From Marinomonas flavescens (GTDB taxonomy: Bacteria > Pseudomonadota > Gammaproteobacteria > Pseudomonadales > Marinomonadaceae): 64,000 nucleotides of DNA. Position numbers and translations under genes: made by a program. The notes below the pieces were generated by a model. It saw only the letters and a list, made by a program, of their open reading frames with translations. It was not told where the DNA came from and did no database searches. Shown one piece after another: positions 7,192-13,891 of this stretch (position 1 is its first letter; each line of letters opens with the position of its first letter). Location: contig NZ_SJSB01000006.1 of the NCBI RefSeq assembly GCF_004352835.1, positions 124,001 to 188,000 of the forward strand, written 5' to 3'.

Positions 7192-7941
7192 TCAACGACC
7201 ACCCGCAACATCGAGTAAAGCGCCATTTACATATGATGCTTCATCGGATATTAACCACACTATAGAATTAGCTACTTCAGAAGGTTTGCCAGCGCGTTGC
7301 ATAGGTATGAATTTTTTCAATTTTTCTGGTCTGTCTCTATCCCCAGCATCGGCATGCATATCTGTACTAATAAGCCCTGGACGGACAGCATTAACTCTTA
7401 TTCCTTCTGAGGCGACCTCTTTAGACAAACCTAAAGTTAAAGTATCAATTGCTCCTTTAGAGGCTGCGTAATCGATAAACTCATTTGGAGATCCTATTCT
7501 TGCAGCTGCAGAAGAAATATTAATAATAGATCCACCTTTACCACCACTTTCATGAGACATTCTCTTCACAGCTTCTTGAGCACAAATAAATGATCCTACT
7601 ACGTTAATATTAAAAACATCACGGATTCTTGCAGGTGACATATCAACAAACGAAGATATAACAGTTATAGCTCCTGCATTATTAACAAGTGCATCCAGAC
7701 GACCAAACTCTTTATCAATAATATTAAATAAATTATATATATCTTGCTCGTTGGCAATATCAGTTTTAATTGCTAAAGCTCTACAACCGAGATTTATAAT
7801 TTTATTAACAATTAATTCAGCCTTTGAAATTTCATTTCTATAAGTAATAACAACATCCCAACCTTTTTGGGCTGCTAATATTGCTGTTTCTGCTCCTATA
7901 CCCCGACTACCGCCAGTGATTAAAACTAATTTAGATTCCAT
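7192..7941 (-). CDS. Short-chain dehydrogenase/reductase (SDR)
   Basis: A 249-residue classical SDR. ITGGSRGIG (8-16) is the cofactor-binding TGxxxGxG, NNAG is at about 88-91, and the catalytic triad is Ser in INISSAAA, then Tyr-x-x-x-Lys in YAASKGAID. The C-terminal VNAVRPGLISTDMH and the ending NGALLDVAGGR are typical of glucose-1-dehydrogenase/FabG-like members. The short basic segment YRNE after the second strand leans to NADPH. The substrate cannot be told. GGAG precedes the ATG. It is a lone gene in its cassette, with no obvious partner. Confidence 0.88.
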   Translation of the reverse strand: MESKLVLITGGSRGIGAETAILAAQKGWDVVITYRNEISKAELIVNKIINLGCRALAIKTDIANEQDIYNLFNIIDKEFGRLDALVNNAGAITVISSFVDMSPARIRDVFNINVVGSFICAQEAVKRMSHESGGKGGSIINISSAAARIGSPNEFIDYAASKGAIDTLTLGLSKEVASEGIRVNAVRPGLISTDMHADAGDRDRPEKLKKFIPMQRAGKPSEVANSIVWLISDEASYVNGALLDVAGGR

Positions 7942-7983
7942 TAAAATACTCCAAAATTGGATTGATGCAAAGTGACGCCTAAC

Positions 7984-8129
7984 GAGGCTGTAGAATTACT
8001 CCAACAGCCAAATTCAATTAAAAAACGAGTCTCTGAGCTCCACCCTAAGCGCTTTTAGCGTACTAGGTAATGCATTTTAACCCCATAAAAAAGGCTATTT
8101 TTCTAAATAAAGAGTAATTCTACAGCCTC
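7984..8129. mobile_element. 146-bp MITE-like element inserted in an attC core
   Basis: It has perfect 18-bp terminal inverted repeats: gaggctgtagaattactc at 7984-8001 and its complement at 8112-8129. It is flanked by 3-bp duplications aac at 7981-7983 and 8130-8132. Removing it restores gacgcctaacgccttgc, whose complement carries GTTAGGC, a perfect attC R' consensus GTTRRRY. It has no coding capacity, so it would be mobilised in trans. Confidence 0.85.
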
Positions 8130-8202
8130 AACGCCTTGCTCACCGGAAAATTAGGAGCGCAGCGAGTAATTTTTCTGAGTGCAGCAACTTGTTAGGGCTA
8201 AT
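8130..8202 (-). other. attC-like site after the 8.2-kb gene
   Basis: On the minus strand it reads R''/L'' GCCCTAACAAGTTGCTGCAC, then a stem with AAAATTACTCGC and its partner CTCCTAATTTT, then L' CCGGTGAGCAAGG and GCGTT. The rest of R' (AGGC) lies beyond the inserted 146-bp element at 7974-7983. This is one of the clearest attC structures in the array. Confidence 0.8.
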
Positions 8203-8644
8203 TATCAGATCGTAGTAAATTTGTTGCTTTTAAAACTTGAATGCCGTGATAGAAAATATACAGCCCCGCGCTTATAAAGATTAAGCTAATTATTTTTGGT
8301 AAAAAACCAAAAAAAGGGTTAGAGAATGTTATAAAAGCAAAAATTCCTGCGCCTGGGAAAAGGAGACCAAATAAAAACATAATTAAAATTCCTGCATTTC
8401 CAGATGCACCAGTCGTGGCGTTTTTATATGCGTAACCTTTAAAAACGCCATTATTAATTTTACCCGCCACAGAAACAAAATCATTTTCATTTATCATAGG
8501 CGTTTCACTAGACTTTATTTTAACCTGCTGCTTATCTAGTAGAAATATTGAGATATGAGATGTTGACACATGGTCATCCCTTCCTCCTCCGCTTATTTCG
8601 GAAGTGTTTCTAACTTTTGTTGCGATACCTTTTATTATTTCCAT
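8198..8644 (-). CDS. Cassette-encoded membrane protein of unknown function
   Basis: A 148-residue protein that I do not recognise. Residues 1-80 form a beta-rich soluble part (KGIATKVRNTSE...VSVAGKINNGVFKGYAYKN) that reads like an OB-fold or NfeD-like segment. Two hydrophobic helices follow at about 84-106 (AGILIMFLFGLLFPGAGIFA) and 112-135 (FLPKIISLIFISAGLYIFY). It lies between two attC-like sites and so is a single-gene cassette. The start has a purine-rich AGGGG about 6 nt upstream. A role at the membrane is all that can be said. Confidence 0.7.
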   Translation of the reverse strand: MEIIKGIATKVRNTSEISGGGRDDHVSTSHISIFLLDKQQVKIKSSETPMINENDFVSVAGKINNGVFKGYAYKNATTGASGNAGILIMFLFGLLFPGAGIFAFITFSNPFFGFLPKIISLIFISAGLYIFYHGIQVLKATNLLRSDN

Positions 8645-8662
8645 TGGACGCCCCTATTTTTT

Positions 8663-8806
8663 GCCCTAACAGCTTAATATTAGCGCATGCGCGTTTACAC
8701 ATTTTCAAACTTATTCAAATATCCCTATAAACCACTGAATTATAATCAGTTTATAACCATATTCACAAAACCAAAAAATGGCTAAACGAGCGTGCCTGTT
8801 ATCACT
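8663..8806 (-). other. Long attC-like site, type A copy 1
   Basis: On the minus strand it starts GATAACAGGCACGCTCGTTTA and ends ACGCGCATGCGCTAATATTAAGCTGTTAGGGC. The arms TAACAG and CTGTTA are complementary, and GTTAGGG fits an R' core. It lies directly upstream of the 8.2-kb gene, where the attC of the preceding cassette should be. Homologous copies are at 12497-12638 and 15473-15612. Confidence 0.65.
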
Positions 8807-9223
8807 TTTATCCCCAGCCTATTATCTCAGTACTGTGAATACTTAATCATTGATCTTAAGGCGATTTTTTATTTTATGCCAGTGTAAACGGTCAAAATAT
8901 AGTCATTTAAAATATCTAAATGAGCAAGTAATAGGCTGGTTTAAAAATAACCTTTCTACTTATTGGTTTTTCCTATCATGAATTGACTGCGTAAATTTAG
9001 GCCATTGGAGTCCGGTTTTTGCATTGAGATAGCGGTCAGAGAAGCAAGGCGAGTGCCTAGAACAAGATCAAACGGCTATCTAAAAAAGTAACGTTGGACG
9101 TTGATATTTACGCTGTTCAAAGTGGTGAGATGAAAGTCAGGTCAAAGCCCTTTTTGAATCCGTGTTTCTGGTTACGAGAGGGTCATGGGGCAAAAAGGGA
9201 TTCGACCCTAATTCTTAATTGGC
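8807..9223. repeat. ORF-less repeated segment B, copy 1
   Basis: It is about 400 bp without a gene, closely matching 12639-13069 in its first 260 bp and again at its end (gtttctggtta..gagag to gcaaaaagggattcgaccct); a middle part near 9070-9120 differs. Together with the adjoining type A attC it behaves like an empty or decayed cassette duplicated within the array. Confidence 0.75.
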
Positions 9224-9365
9224 TGGTTAAGCAATAAAAAGGCGTGAAATCAAGAGACTTGATCGATAATAGAATCAAAGGCAGGAAGTGAAGTTGATGA
9301 AATAATAGACAATTAAAAAGAACATAGACATGTTCTTTTAGAAGAAACGCCACAGACTCAATACC
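9224..9365. repeat. 142-bp repeat element, copy 2
   Basis: Second copy of the element at 4950-5091, equal in length and orientation, again abutting an attC-like site. The palindrome aaaagaacat / atgttctttt is retained, with one changed pair. Confidence 0.85.
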
Positions 9366-9443
9366 TCGTTAAGCGGAATAAAAACAGTGGGATAATCGCG
9401 AAGCGATAGCCATCTAGTTTTATTCCGTTTAAACGACTTGTCA
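9364..9443 (-). other. attC-like site after the DUF805 gene
   Basis: On the minus strand: TGACAAGTCGTTTAAACGGAA, then a stem (ATAAAAC...GTTTTTATTCCG) with a GCGATTATC/GATAGCCAT apex containing atcgcttcgcgat, then CCGCTTAACGAGG. L''/L' pair well. R' is replaced or diverged where the 142-bp element starts. Confidence 0.7.
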
Positions 9444-9447
9444 GATT

Positions 9448-9786
9448 TTATGCTGGCTCGACAAATTTAGGATTAACACCGTAATCATTTGTCTCCTGCC
9501 CATCTTGAACTAAGAAAACGATCAACACTATGAAACCAATAAGAGGGAGTAACACTATCAGCTGCCACCAACCAGAACGTCCAGTATCATGTAACCTTCT
9601 TGCCGCAATACTAATGCTTGGTATGAGTAATCCAAGGCCTACCAACATAGAAATCACATTTAAACCCAGCACCGCCAACACTACGTTGATAATTATATAA
9701 ATAAGTATAAACATCCAATATTCTTTTCTACGTGCTCGACCTGAAAAGTCGGCGTATTTCTTCAGCGCACCTATAAAATAATCCAT
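9448..9786 (-). CDS. DUF805 family membrane protein
   Basis: A 112-residue DUF805 protein. The N-terminus MDYFIGALKKYADFSGRARRKEYWMF (1-26) and the RRLHDTGRSGWWQL block (63-76) are family hallmarks. Three hydrophobic helices lie at about 24-43, 45-62 and 73-93, and the C-terminus ends DGQETNDYGVNPKF. The family is widespread in membranes, with no agreed function; it is frequently found in integron cassettes. AGGAAAG precedes the ATG. It lies 42 bp after the DUF3465 gene. Confidence 0.88.
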   Translation of the reverse strand: MDYFIGALKKYADFSGRARRKEYWMFILIYIIINVVLAVLGLNVISMLVGLGLLIPSISIAARRLHDTGRSGWWQLIVLLPLIGFIVLIVFLVQDGQETNDYGVNPKFVEPA

Positions 9787-9828
9787 TTCAATCTTTCCTT
9801 ATTATTAAAAAAGTTTTAACCCCTAACG

Positions 9829-10221
9829 CTATTGGTATGTTTTGCCTTTAAACTTTAACCAACCAGCAATATGATAACCTCTTGGGTCTTTATGAGTCCA
9901 ATGAACAACACCACCTTTTTTGTTCCACTCATATTCACCATAAAATTGGACTTGGTCGCCAACTGAAATTGAATCAAGCCTTGGTGCAATATCAATATTA
10001 TGAGCGACTAAGACAGTTTGGCCAGAGGACACTTTAAGAATAAATTTCTGATGACGAATACCTTTATTATCGTCTCTTAATATACGGACAACAGTACCCA
10101 CACCTTGAACCTGAACATCACTTTGATGATGGTTATATGCATTTTGAAGAGCTGAAGCGTTAGCAAAACTTGCCCATTGGAATAATATGAAGCTAACAAA
10201 AATAAATAATAATTTTCTCAT
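9829..10221 (-). CDS. DUF3465 family periplasmic protein
   Basis: This 130-residue protein has a signal peptide at 1-22 (KLLFIFVSFILFQWASFANA) and then the DUF3465 core: GVGTVVRILRDDNKGIRHQKFIL, VLVAHNIDIAPRL, GDQVQFYGEYEWN and GGVVHWTHKDPRGYH. The strands suggest a small OB-like fold, and the conserved His/Trp residues suggest a binding surface. Function is unknown. Its stop is immediately followed on the minus strand by GCGTTAGGGG, an R'-core-like motif, so DUF3465 and DUF805 may be two cassettes joined by attC loss. GGAAGG precedes the ATG. Confidence 0.87.
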   Translation of the reverse strand: MRKLLFIFVSFILFQWASFANASALQNAYNHHQSDVQVQGVGTVVRILRDDNKGIRHQKFILKVSSGQTVLVAHNIDIAPRLDSISVGDQVQFYGEYEWNKKGGVVHWTHKDPRGYHIAGWLKFKGKTYQ

Positions 10222-10345
10222 GTGCTAAACCTTCCCTGCTTAATAACGCAGTGTCAAATGGACTAAAACAGTTGCTTATAATAACGAGATACGAGTAAAA
10301 ACCAAGAGCGCCACACCTTAAGCCTCTCTTAATCAATCGTGAAAG
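10222..10345. other. Cassette junction beside the IS110 remnant
   Basis: No gene is seen. On the minus strand CTGCGTTATTAAGCAGGGAAGG near 10228-10250 looks like the R' end of the attC belonging to the 10.6-kb cassette, whose R'' (TATAACAAGTGAC) lies at 10552-10565. The transposase tail sits between them. Confidence 0.45.
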
Positions 10346-10537
10346 CGACGTTTATCAAGGGAAATGATCTCAGCCATTCAATGCAAACCGAAATTCAAAG
10401 AGACTTATCCTCAACTGGTCGCAGCTGGAAAACTTAAAACAGTAGCCACCATTGCGTATAGCAGAAAGCTCGTCGTGATCATAAATTCGATAGTGAGAAA
10501 CGATGTCATATGTGACCCTAAAACGGTTGAACATTAG
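10346..10537 (+). pseudogene. IS110-family transposase C-terminal remnant
   Basis: The plus frame ending at TAG 10535-10537 reads CKPKFKETYPQLVAAGK and LKTVATIAYSRKLVVIINSIV. This is the C-terminal Transposase_20 (IS116/IS110/IS902) signature: RL..AGKP.KVA..A.MRKLL.ILNA. A stop closes the frame about 45 bp upstream of that segment, so only about 55-60 codons of a protein normally above 300 survive. It lies inside an attC-like site and is opposite to the cassette genes. IS110/IS1111 relatives are known to target attC sites, which supports the reading. Confidence 0.75.
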
Positions 10538-10572
10538 GAATTGACACCATAGTCACTTGTTATATCTAAACT

Positions 10573-10869
10573 CTACTCTTCAATTCGCTTAGCTCGAAGC
10601 TTTTCACTATTTTCTAAAATAGAACAAAAACGAATTACATCTGTTACGTTTCTAATAGAATATACCGCTCTATTATATTCCTCTCTGTGTTCATCCCACT
10701 GACTACATTGAATATAACCAGAAGCGTTTCCAACTACTTCAAAATCAACGCCATGAAATTTTTCTAAGTGCAACTGTATAGAATAGTCACCTATTTCTTC
10801 AATTGTATAACCGACTTCATCGGCAAAATTCTTAATAATCCAAAATGCTTTTTTTAAACTTAAGCTCAT
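10573..10869 (-). CDS. Cassette-encoded protein of unknown function
   Basis: A 98-residue soluble protein that I do not recognise. It has an amphipathic N-terminal helix (LKKAFWIIKNFADEVGYTIEEIG), a central beta part (YSIQLHLEKFHGVDFEVVGNASGYIQCSQWDEHREEYN) and a C-terminal helix ending in charged residues. There is no signal or membrane segment. AAGGAA precedes the ATG. It is bounded on the 5' side by the attC-like site at 10902-11008 and on the 3' side by TATAACAAGTGAC, the start of its own attC. Confidence 0.65.
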   Translation of the reverse strand: MSLSLKKAFWIIKNFADEVGYTIEEIGDYSIQLHLEKFHGVDFEVVGNASGYIQCSQWDEHREEYNRAVYSIRNVTDVIRFCSILENSEKLRAKRIEE

Positions 10870-10901
10870 AATCTATTCCTTAGTGTTGATATTACATAAT
10901 G

Positions 10902-11008
10902 ACATAACGCTTCGTTAACTGGCGCGTAGGTTGGCGCTGTTTTTGCGCCTTTTCTTTTTAGCAAAAATCGCGACAACCTACGCGTCCGATTTAATTGCCT
11001 TGTATGTT
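10902..11008 (-). other. attC-like site after the 11.0-kb gene
   Basis: On the minus strand: R''/L'' ACATACAAGGCAATTAAATC, then CGGACGCGTAGGTTG pairing with CAACCTACGCGCCAG, and an inner ggcgcaaaaacagcgcc hairpin at the apex. L'/R' is TTAACGAAGCGTTATGT. A long extended stem with the expected spacing makes it a strong attC call. Confidence 0.82.
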
Positions 11009-11010
11009 CA

Positions 11011-11613
11011 TTATTTCATTTTACTTAGTTCACATTCAAGGATTTCTTGATAGTGCTGAATACCACGCCCAAGATCTCCGCGGTAAGGGTTCTGTGCTTC
11101 TAGGTCTTCTTTTGTAAAACTATCGATAGGATCAACAATGTTATCGTTCCATTGAGAGAAAATTGATAAAACCATAGCAGACCGTACTTCTATATTTTCT
11201 GAATAACCCGAACCATCAGATTTTTTGAAATAGCTACCGAATAAAAAATTTGAATTGAAAAACATACGATAAAACTTATGCCTAGAATATTCTTCATGTT
11301 CTGCACATATTGTTTTATACATCGAAGTTTTAAGGCTATCCCTTAAATTATAATACCTCAATATATGCCGAGCAGAAGTTAACCACATAAGGCGGTCTGC
11401 TTTAGGCATATTTGATTCGGAACTTATTTCAATCGTTTCATATGCCCAGCCCAAGGATAATTTTGCTTGGACTATTATTTCTTTGTCATGGTTAGCATCA
11501 AAATCATCTTGTTGTTTCTTTTTAGTTGCTCTTAATGAGAAATATGCGATAACAACAGAAACTAAAGTAGCTCCTGAGAAAATGGTTCGTAACAATTCTA
11601 AATCCACAGTCAT
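11011..11613 (-). CDS. Single-pass membrane protein of unknown function
   Basis: About 200 residues from ATG 11613, chosen over TTG 11628 because GGAG lies 9 nt upstream. A short N-terminal part leads into one membrane helix, about 8-28 (TIFSGATLVSVVIAYFSLRA), followed by KKKQQDD, so the rest should be cytoplasmic. The C-terminal 160 residues are helical, with clusters of Trp, Tyr and His. I recognise no domain. A membrane-anchored sensor or effector from a cassette is possible but unproven. It forms a single-gene cassette between two good attC sites. Confidence 0.68.
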   Translation of the reverse strand: MTVDLELLRTIFSGATLVSVVIAYFSLRATKKKQQDDFDANHDKEIIVQAKLSLGWAYETIEISSESNMPKADRLMWLTSARHILRYYNLRDSLKTSMYKTICAEHEEYSRHKFYRMFFNSNFLFGSYFKKSDGSGYSENIEVRSAMVLSIFSQWNDNIVDPIDSFTKEDLEAQNPYRGDLGRGIQHYQEILECELSKMK

Positions 11614-11640
11614 TACATTTAACTCCAAGCCAGCCTATGA

Positions 11641-11743
11641 ACATAACGCCTAATTAACAGGCAAAAAGTAGTTGGCTAAAATAAGTGAACGGAGTGAACA
11701 AAAAGCCAACTATTTTTTGTCCTTGTTTAATTTCTTGTTATGC
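11641..11743 (-). other. attC-like site after the 11.7-kb gene
   Basis: On the minus strand it runs from R'' GCATAACAAG and L'' AAATTAAACAAGG, through AAAAAATAGTTGGCT pairing with AGCCAACTACTTTTT, to L' CCTGTTAATTAGG and R' GCGTTATGT. R'' and R' are reverse complements over ACATAACGC with one change. It overlaps the stop of the upstream gene, as is common for cassettes. Confidence 0.85.
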
Positions 11744-12481
11744 TTTGGCCTGCACCCAAGCTAATATATAAGAAGCAATTAAAGAGCTAGTTACACCTAA
11801 AGAAATAGCAAACAAACTTGAAAGTGTTAAAGCCCACACGGGGTATTTTTTAACACCACCCAAAATTCTAAAATATAGATCTTTTCTTATTTTTTTAATT
11901 TCTTTTTTAGATAGATCGATATCAGATTTAGAAACCCGTTCATTACTTAGTTTAACTTGGCATTCATCACAGATAATTGGTTCATGACACGAAGCAATTA
12001 GGTCTGTTTTGATACCATTCATATCAAATAAACACCCACGAGTTTCGTCATGTGTATAGCCAGTTACTTCACCAAAATCAGGTATTTTATTTGCAGCACG
12101 GCGATACAATAAAGTGTAAGCGTATAAAACACGATAAATTACGTTTTCTAGGGGAATATTTGAATGTTCTAAGATCTCTTTGATTTCATTAAACGTAAAT
12201 ACAACCTGATTATTACCTAACCTTCGGGAATACCAATTATCTTCAATTGGAACATTAACAATAGCAATCATGAAATCAGCGTTAAATTGCTTAGGTAATT
12301 GTTCTTTTACAAGTTGGTCGGAAAACTCCCAATTGTAACCATCCGAATCGCAATTAAGTGTGAAGCTATCGATGTCTTCCACTACCTCAAAGGTAGAAGA
12401 TTTCCATTTTTTTATTTTCGCAGCACTAAAGTTTAAAGGCATATGCCCGATAGTTGCCAATTTAACTCTGACTTTACTCAT
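11738..12481 (-). CDS. Cys-rich, C-terminally membrane-anchored protein, unknown family
   Basis: 247 residues from ATG 12481, which has AAGGA 7 nt upstream; the longer frame would start inside the attC. Residues 1-135 are mixed alpha/beta. Residues 144-150 read HDETRGC, and Cys165-His166, Cys171 and Cys174 form CHEPIICDEC, a plausible metal site. A charged helix at 185-205 leads to a C-terminal membrane helix (215-242). I do not recognise the family. The layout of a cytosolic domain, possible zinc site and tail anchor is the kind seen in membrane-acting defence effectors, but nothing proves such a role. Confidence 0.65.
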   Translation of the reverse strand: MSKVRVKLATIGHMPLNFSAAKIKKWKSSTFEVVEDIDSFTLNCDSDGYNWEFSDQLVKEQLPKQFNADFMIAIVNVPIEDNWYSRRLGNNQVVFTFNEIKEILEHSNIPLENVIYRVLYAYTLLYRRAANKIPDFGEVTGYTHDETRGCLFDMNGIKTDLIASCHEPIICDECQVKLSNERVSKSDIDLSKKEIKKIRKDLYFRILGGVKKYPVWALTLSSLFAISLGVTSSLIASYILAWVQAKA

Positions 12482-12496
12482 GATCTTCCTTGAGAA

Positions 12497-12638
12497 GCAT
12501 AACAGCTTAATAGTGCGCATGCGCGTTTACACATTTTCAAACTCATTCAAATATCTCTATAAACCACTGAATTATAATCAGTTTATAAACATATTCACAA
12601 AATTAGAAAATGGATAAACGAGCGTGCGCGTTATCACT
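12497..12638 (-). other. Long attC-like site, type A copy 2
   Basis: Homologue of 8663-8806: minus strand GATAACGCGCACGCTCGTTTA at one end, and GTAAACGCGCATGCGC with AAGCTGTTATGC at the other. It lies upstream of the 11.7-kb gene, at the cassette boundary. Confidence 0.65.
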
Positions 12639-13069
12639 TTTATCCCCAGCCCCTTATCTCAGCACTGTGAATACTTAATCATTGATCTTAAGGCGATTTT
12701 TTATTTTATGCCAGCGTAAACGGTCAAAATATAGCCATTTAAAATGTCTAAACGAGCAAGTAATAGGCTGATTTAAAAATAACCTTTCTACTTATTGGTT
12801 TTTCCTATCATGAATTGACTACGTAAATTTAGGCCATTGGAGTCCGGTTTTTACGTTGAGATAGCGATCAGAGACGCAAGGCGAGTGCCTAGAACAAGGT
12901 CAATCGGTGTTTTCGATGAGGTAGGCGGCAGTTTCGAAGAGAAACACCGATTGAGCTGGTGATGGTCGAGTGGTGAGGTGAAGGTCAGGTCAAAGCCCTT
13001 TTTGATGCCGTGTTTCTGGTTATGAGAGGCTCATGGTGCAAAAAGGGATTCGACCCTTGAATCACTATA
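12639..13069. repeat. ORF-less repeated segment B, copy 2
   Basis: It matches 8807-9210 over most of its length. It also contains a 57-bp block (about 12901-12957) with perfect 13-bp inverted arms, tcaatcggtgttt / aaacaccgattga, which occurs again at 16095-16151 and, in altered form, at 16563-16629. No gene is seen. Confidence 0.75.
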
Positions 13070-13227
13070 AAGACTGCAAAAAACTTAAATCACTTGAAGC
13101 TTCATAACGTCGCCGATCATTTCGACTTTAACCGATTTTAGATTTCATCAAGGCATAAGTTATTTATTATTAGGGTCAGATAAAAATAAAGCTTAATTTT
13201 TATCTGACCCTAATTATTAAAGGCCCA
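13070..13227. repeat. Repeat and 18-bp perfect stem-loop
   Basis: 13077-13138 (aaaaaacttaaatcac.tgaagcttcataacgtcgccg...) recurs at 15827-15888. At 13170-13212 there is a perfect inverted repeat, ttagggtcagataaaaat, with a 7-nt loop. The GGGTCAGA/TCTGACCC arms resemble the palindromes associated with REP-associated tyrosine (Y1) transposases. No transposase is present. Confidence 0.7.
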
Positions 13228-13409
13228 TGGCTCAGTTCGAAAACACAGGGGATCAATCAGGCATTGAACAATGCTTATTTAAAGAAAGCCGGATTATTAC
13301 CACTACGTAATGGATGGATCAAGCTTCACTACTCTAAGTGAAACACCCTGTGCGGAGCCGCATGCAGGGTGTTGTGGGGCAGGAGGTTAGAGACCTCCGG
13401 CTACCCGAT
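13228..13409 (+). mobile_element. Group II intron 3' remnant (RT tail plus domains V/VI)
   Basis: The plus frame 13228-13341 reads TQGINQALNNAYLKKAGLL...WIKLHYSK-stop, the C-terminus of a group II intron reverse transcriptase. It is followed by a domain V-like hairpin (about 13343-13374, accctgtgcggagccgcatg with cagggtg), a domain VI hairpin ggaggt/acctcc, and the 3' end ctacccgat. The end coincides with the HEPN stop codon, where the cassette's attC R'' should begin. The orientation is opposite to the cassettes, as for group IIC-attC introns. The 5' part is missing. Confidence 0.8.
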
Positions 13410-13891
13410 TAACTAGCTATACCCAATGTAAGTTCAACGTTTTCAATAACTTTTTTCGTTAACGGATAATTGCTCTTCAGTTCTAAAAACGTCAAATTTA
13501 AACTCCCTTTTTTATGAACAACAGCATGTCTAGCTTTTAAGAGTGAGTCCCATGCGGCATGATTAGGCGAGTTTTCAACTTCACTTAAAAACGATTCTTT
13601 ATATGTGGTATCGAAACGCTTTAGCGTTTCGTTAATTTTGCTTAAATCAGGGCTTCTAAATTTCTGTGACAAAGTTTTTTTTATGTAATTAGTCGCATAT
13701 AAATCACCACATAACTCAGCTCTTTTCACAAAAATAGATTCTAGATATTCTTCATATTCCGAGACAATTAAAAGTATTAAACCTGCGACCAAGAATGTTT
13801 CCAATTCTTTGTCTTGCATATTTGTTGGATCAAGGCTTTTAATGTGTCCATCGCATATAGCTATTGCGTTTTCAATCCTTTGATAAAGCAT
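13409..13891 (-). CDS. HEPN-domain putative RNase
   Basis: A 160-residue, all-helical protein. LLKARHAVVHKKG gives the HEPN ribonuclease motif R-X4-H with Arg121 and His126. The N-terminal helices (LVAGLILLIVSEYEEYLESIFVKRA) fit the MAE_28990/RiboL-PSP type HEPN families, which I recall as partners of DUF262 or ParB-like proteins. Its ATG overlaps the stop of the DUF262 gene by one base, so translation is probably coupled. The likely role is an RNase effector of an anti-phage or toxin-antitoxin module. The last base of its stop codon comes from the adjoining intron end. Confidence 0.8.
   Translation of the reverse strand: MLYQRIENAIAICDGHIKSLDPTNMQDKELETFLVAGLILLIVSEYEEYLESIFVKRAELCGDLYATNYIKKTLSQKFRSPDLSKINETLKRFDTTYKESFLSEVENSPNHAAWDSLLKARHAVVHKKGSLNLTFLELKSNYPLTKKVIENVELTLGIAS

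Noticed and set aside
12360-12617. 85-codon plus ORF across the 12.5-kb attC
   Set aside because: Runs through a structured attC and antisense to a cassette gene; no recognisable domain.
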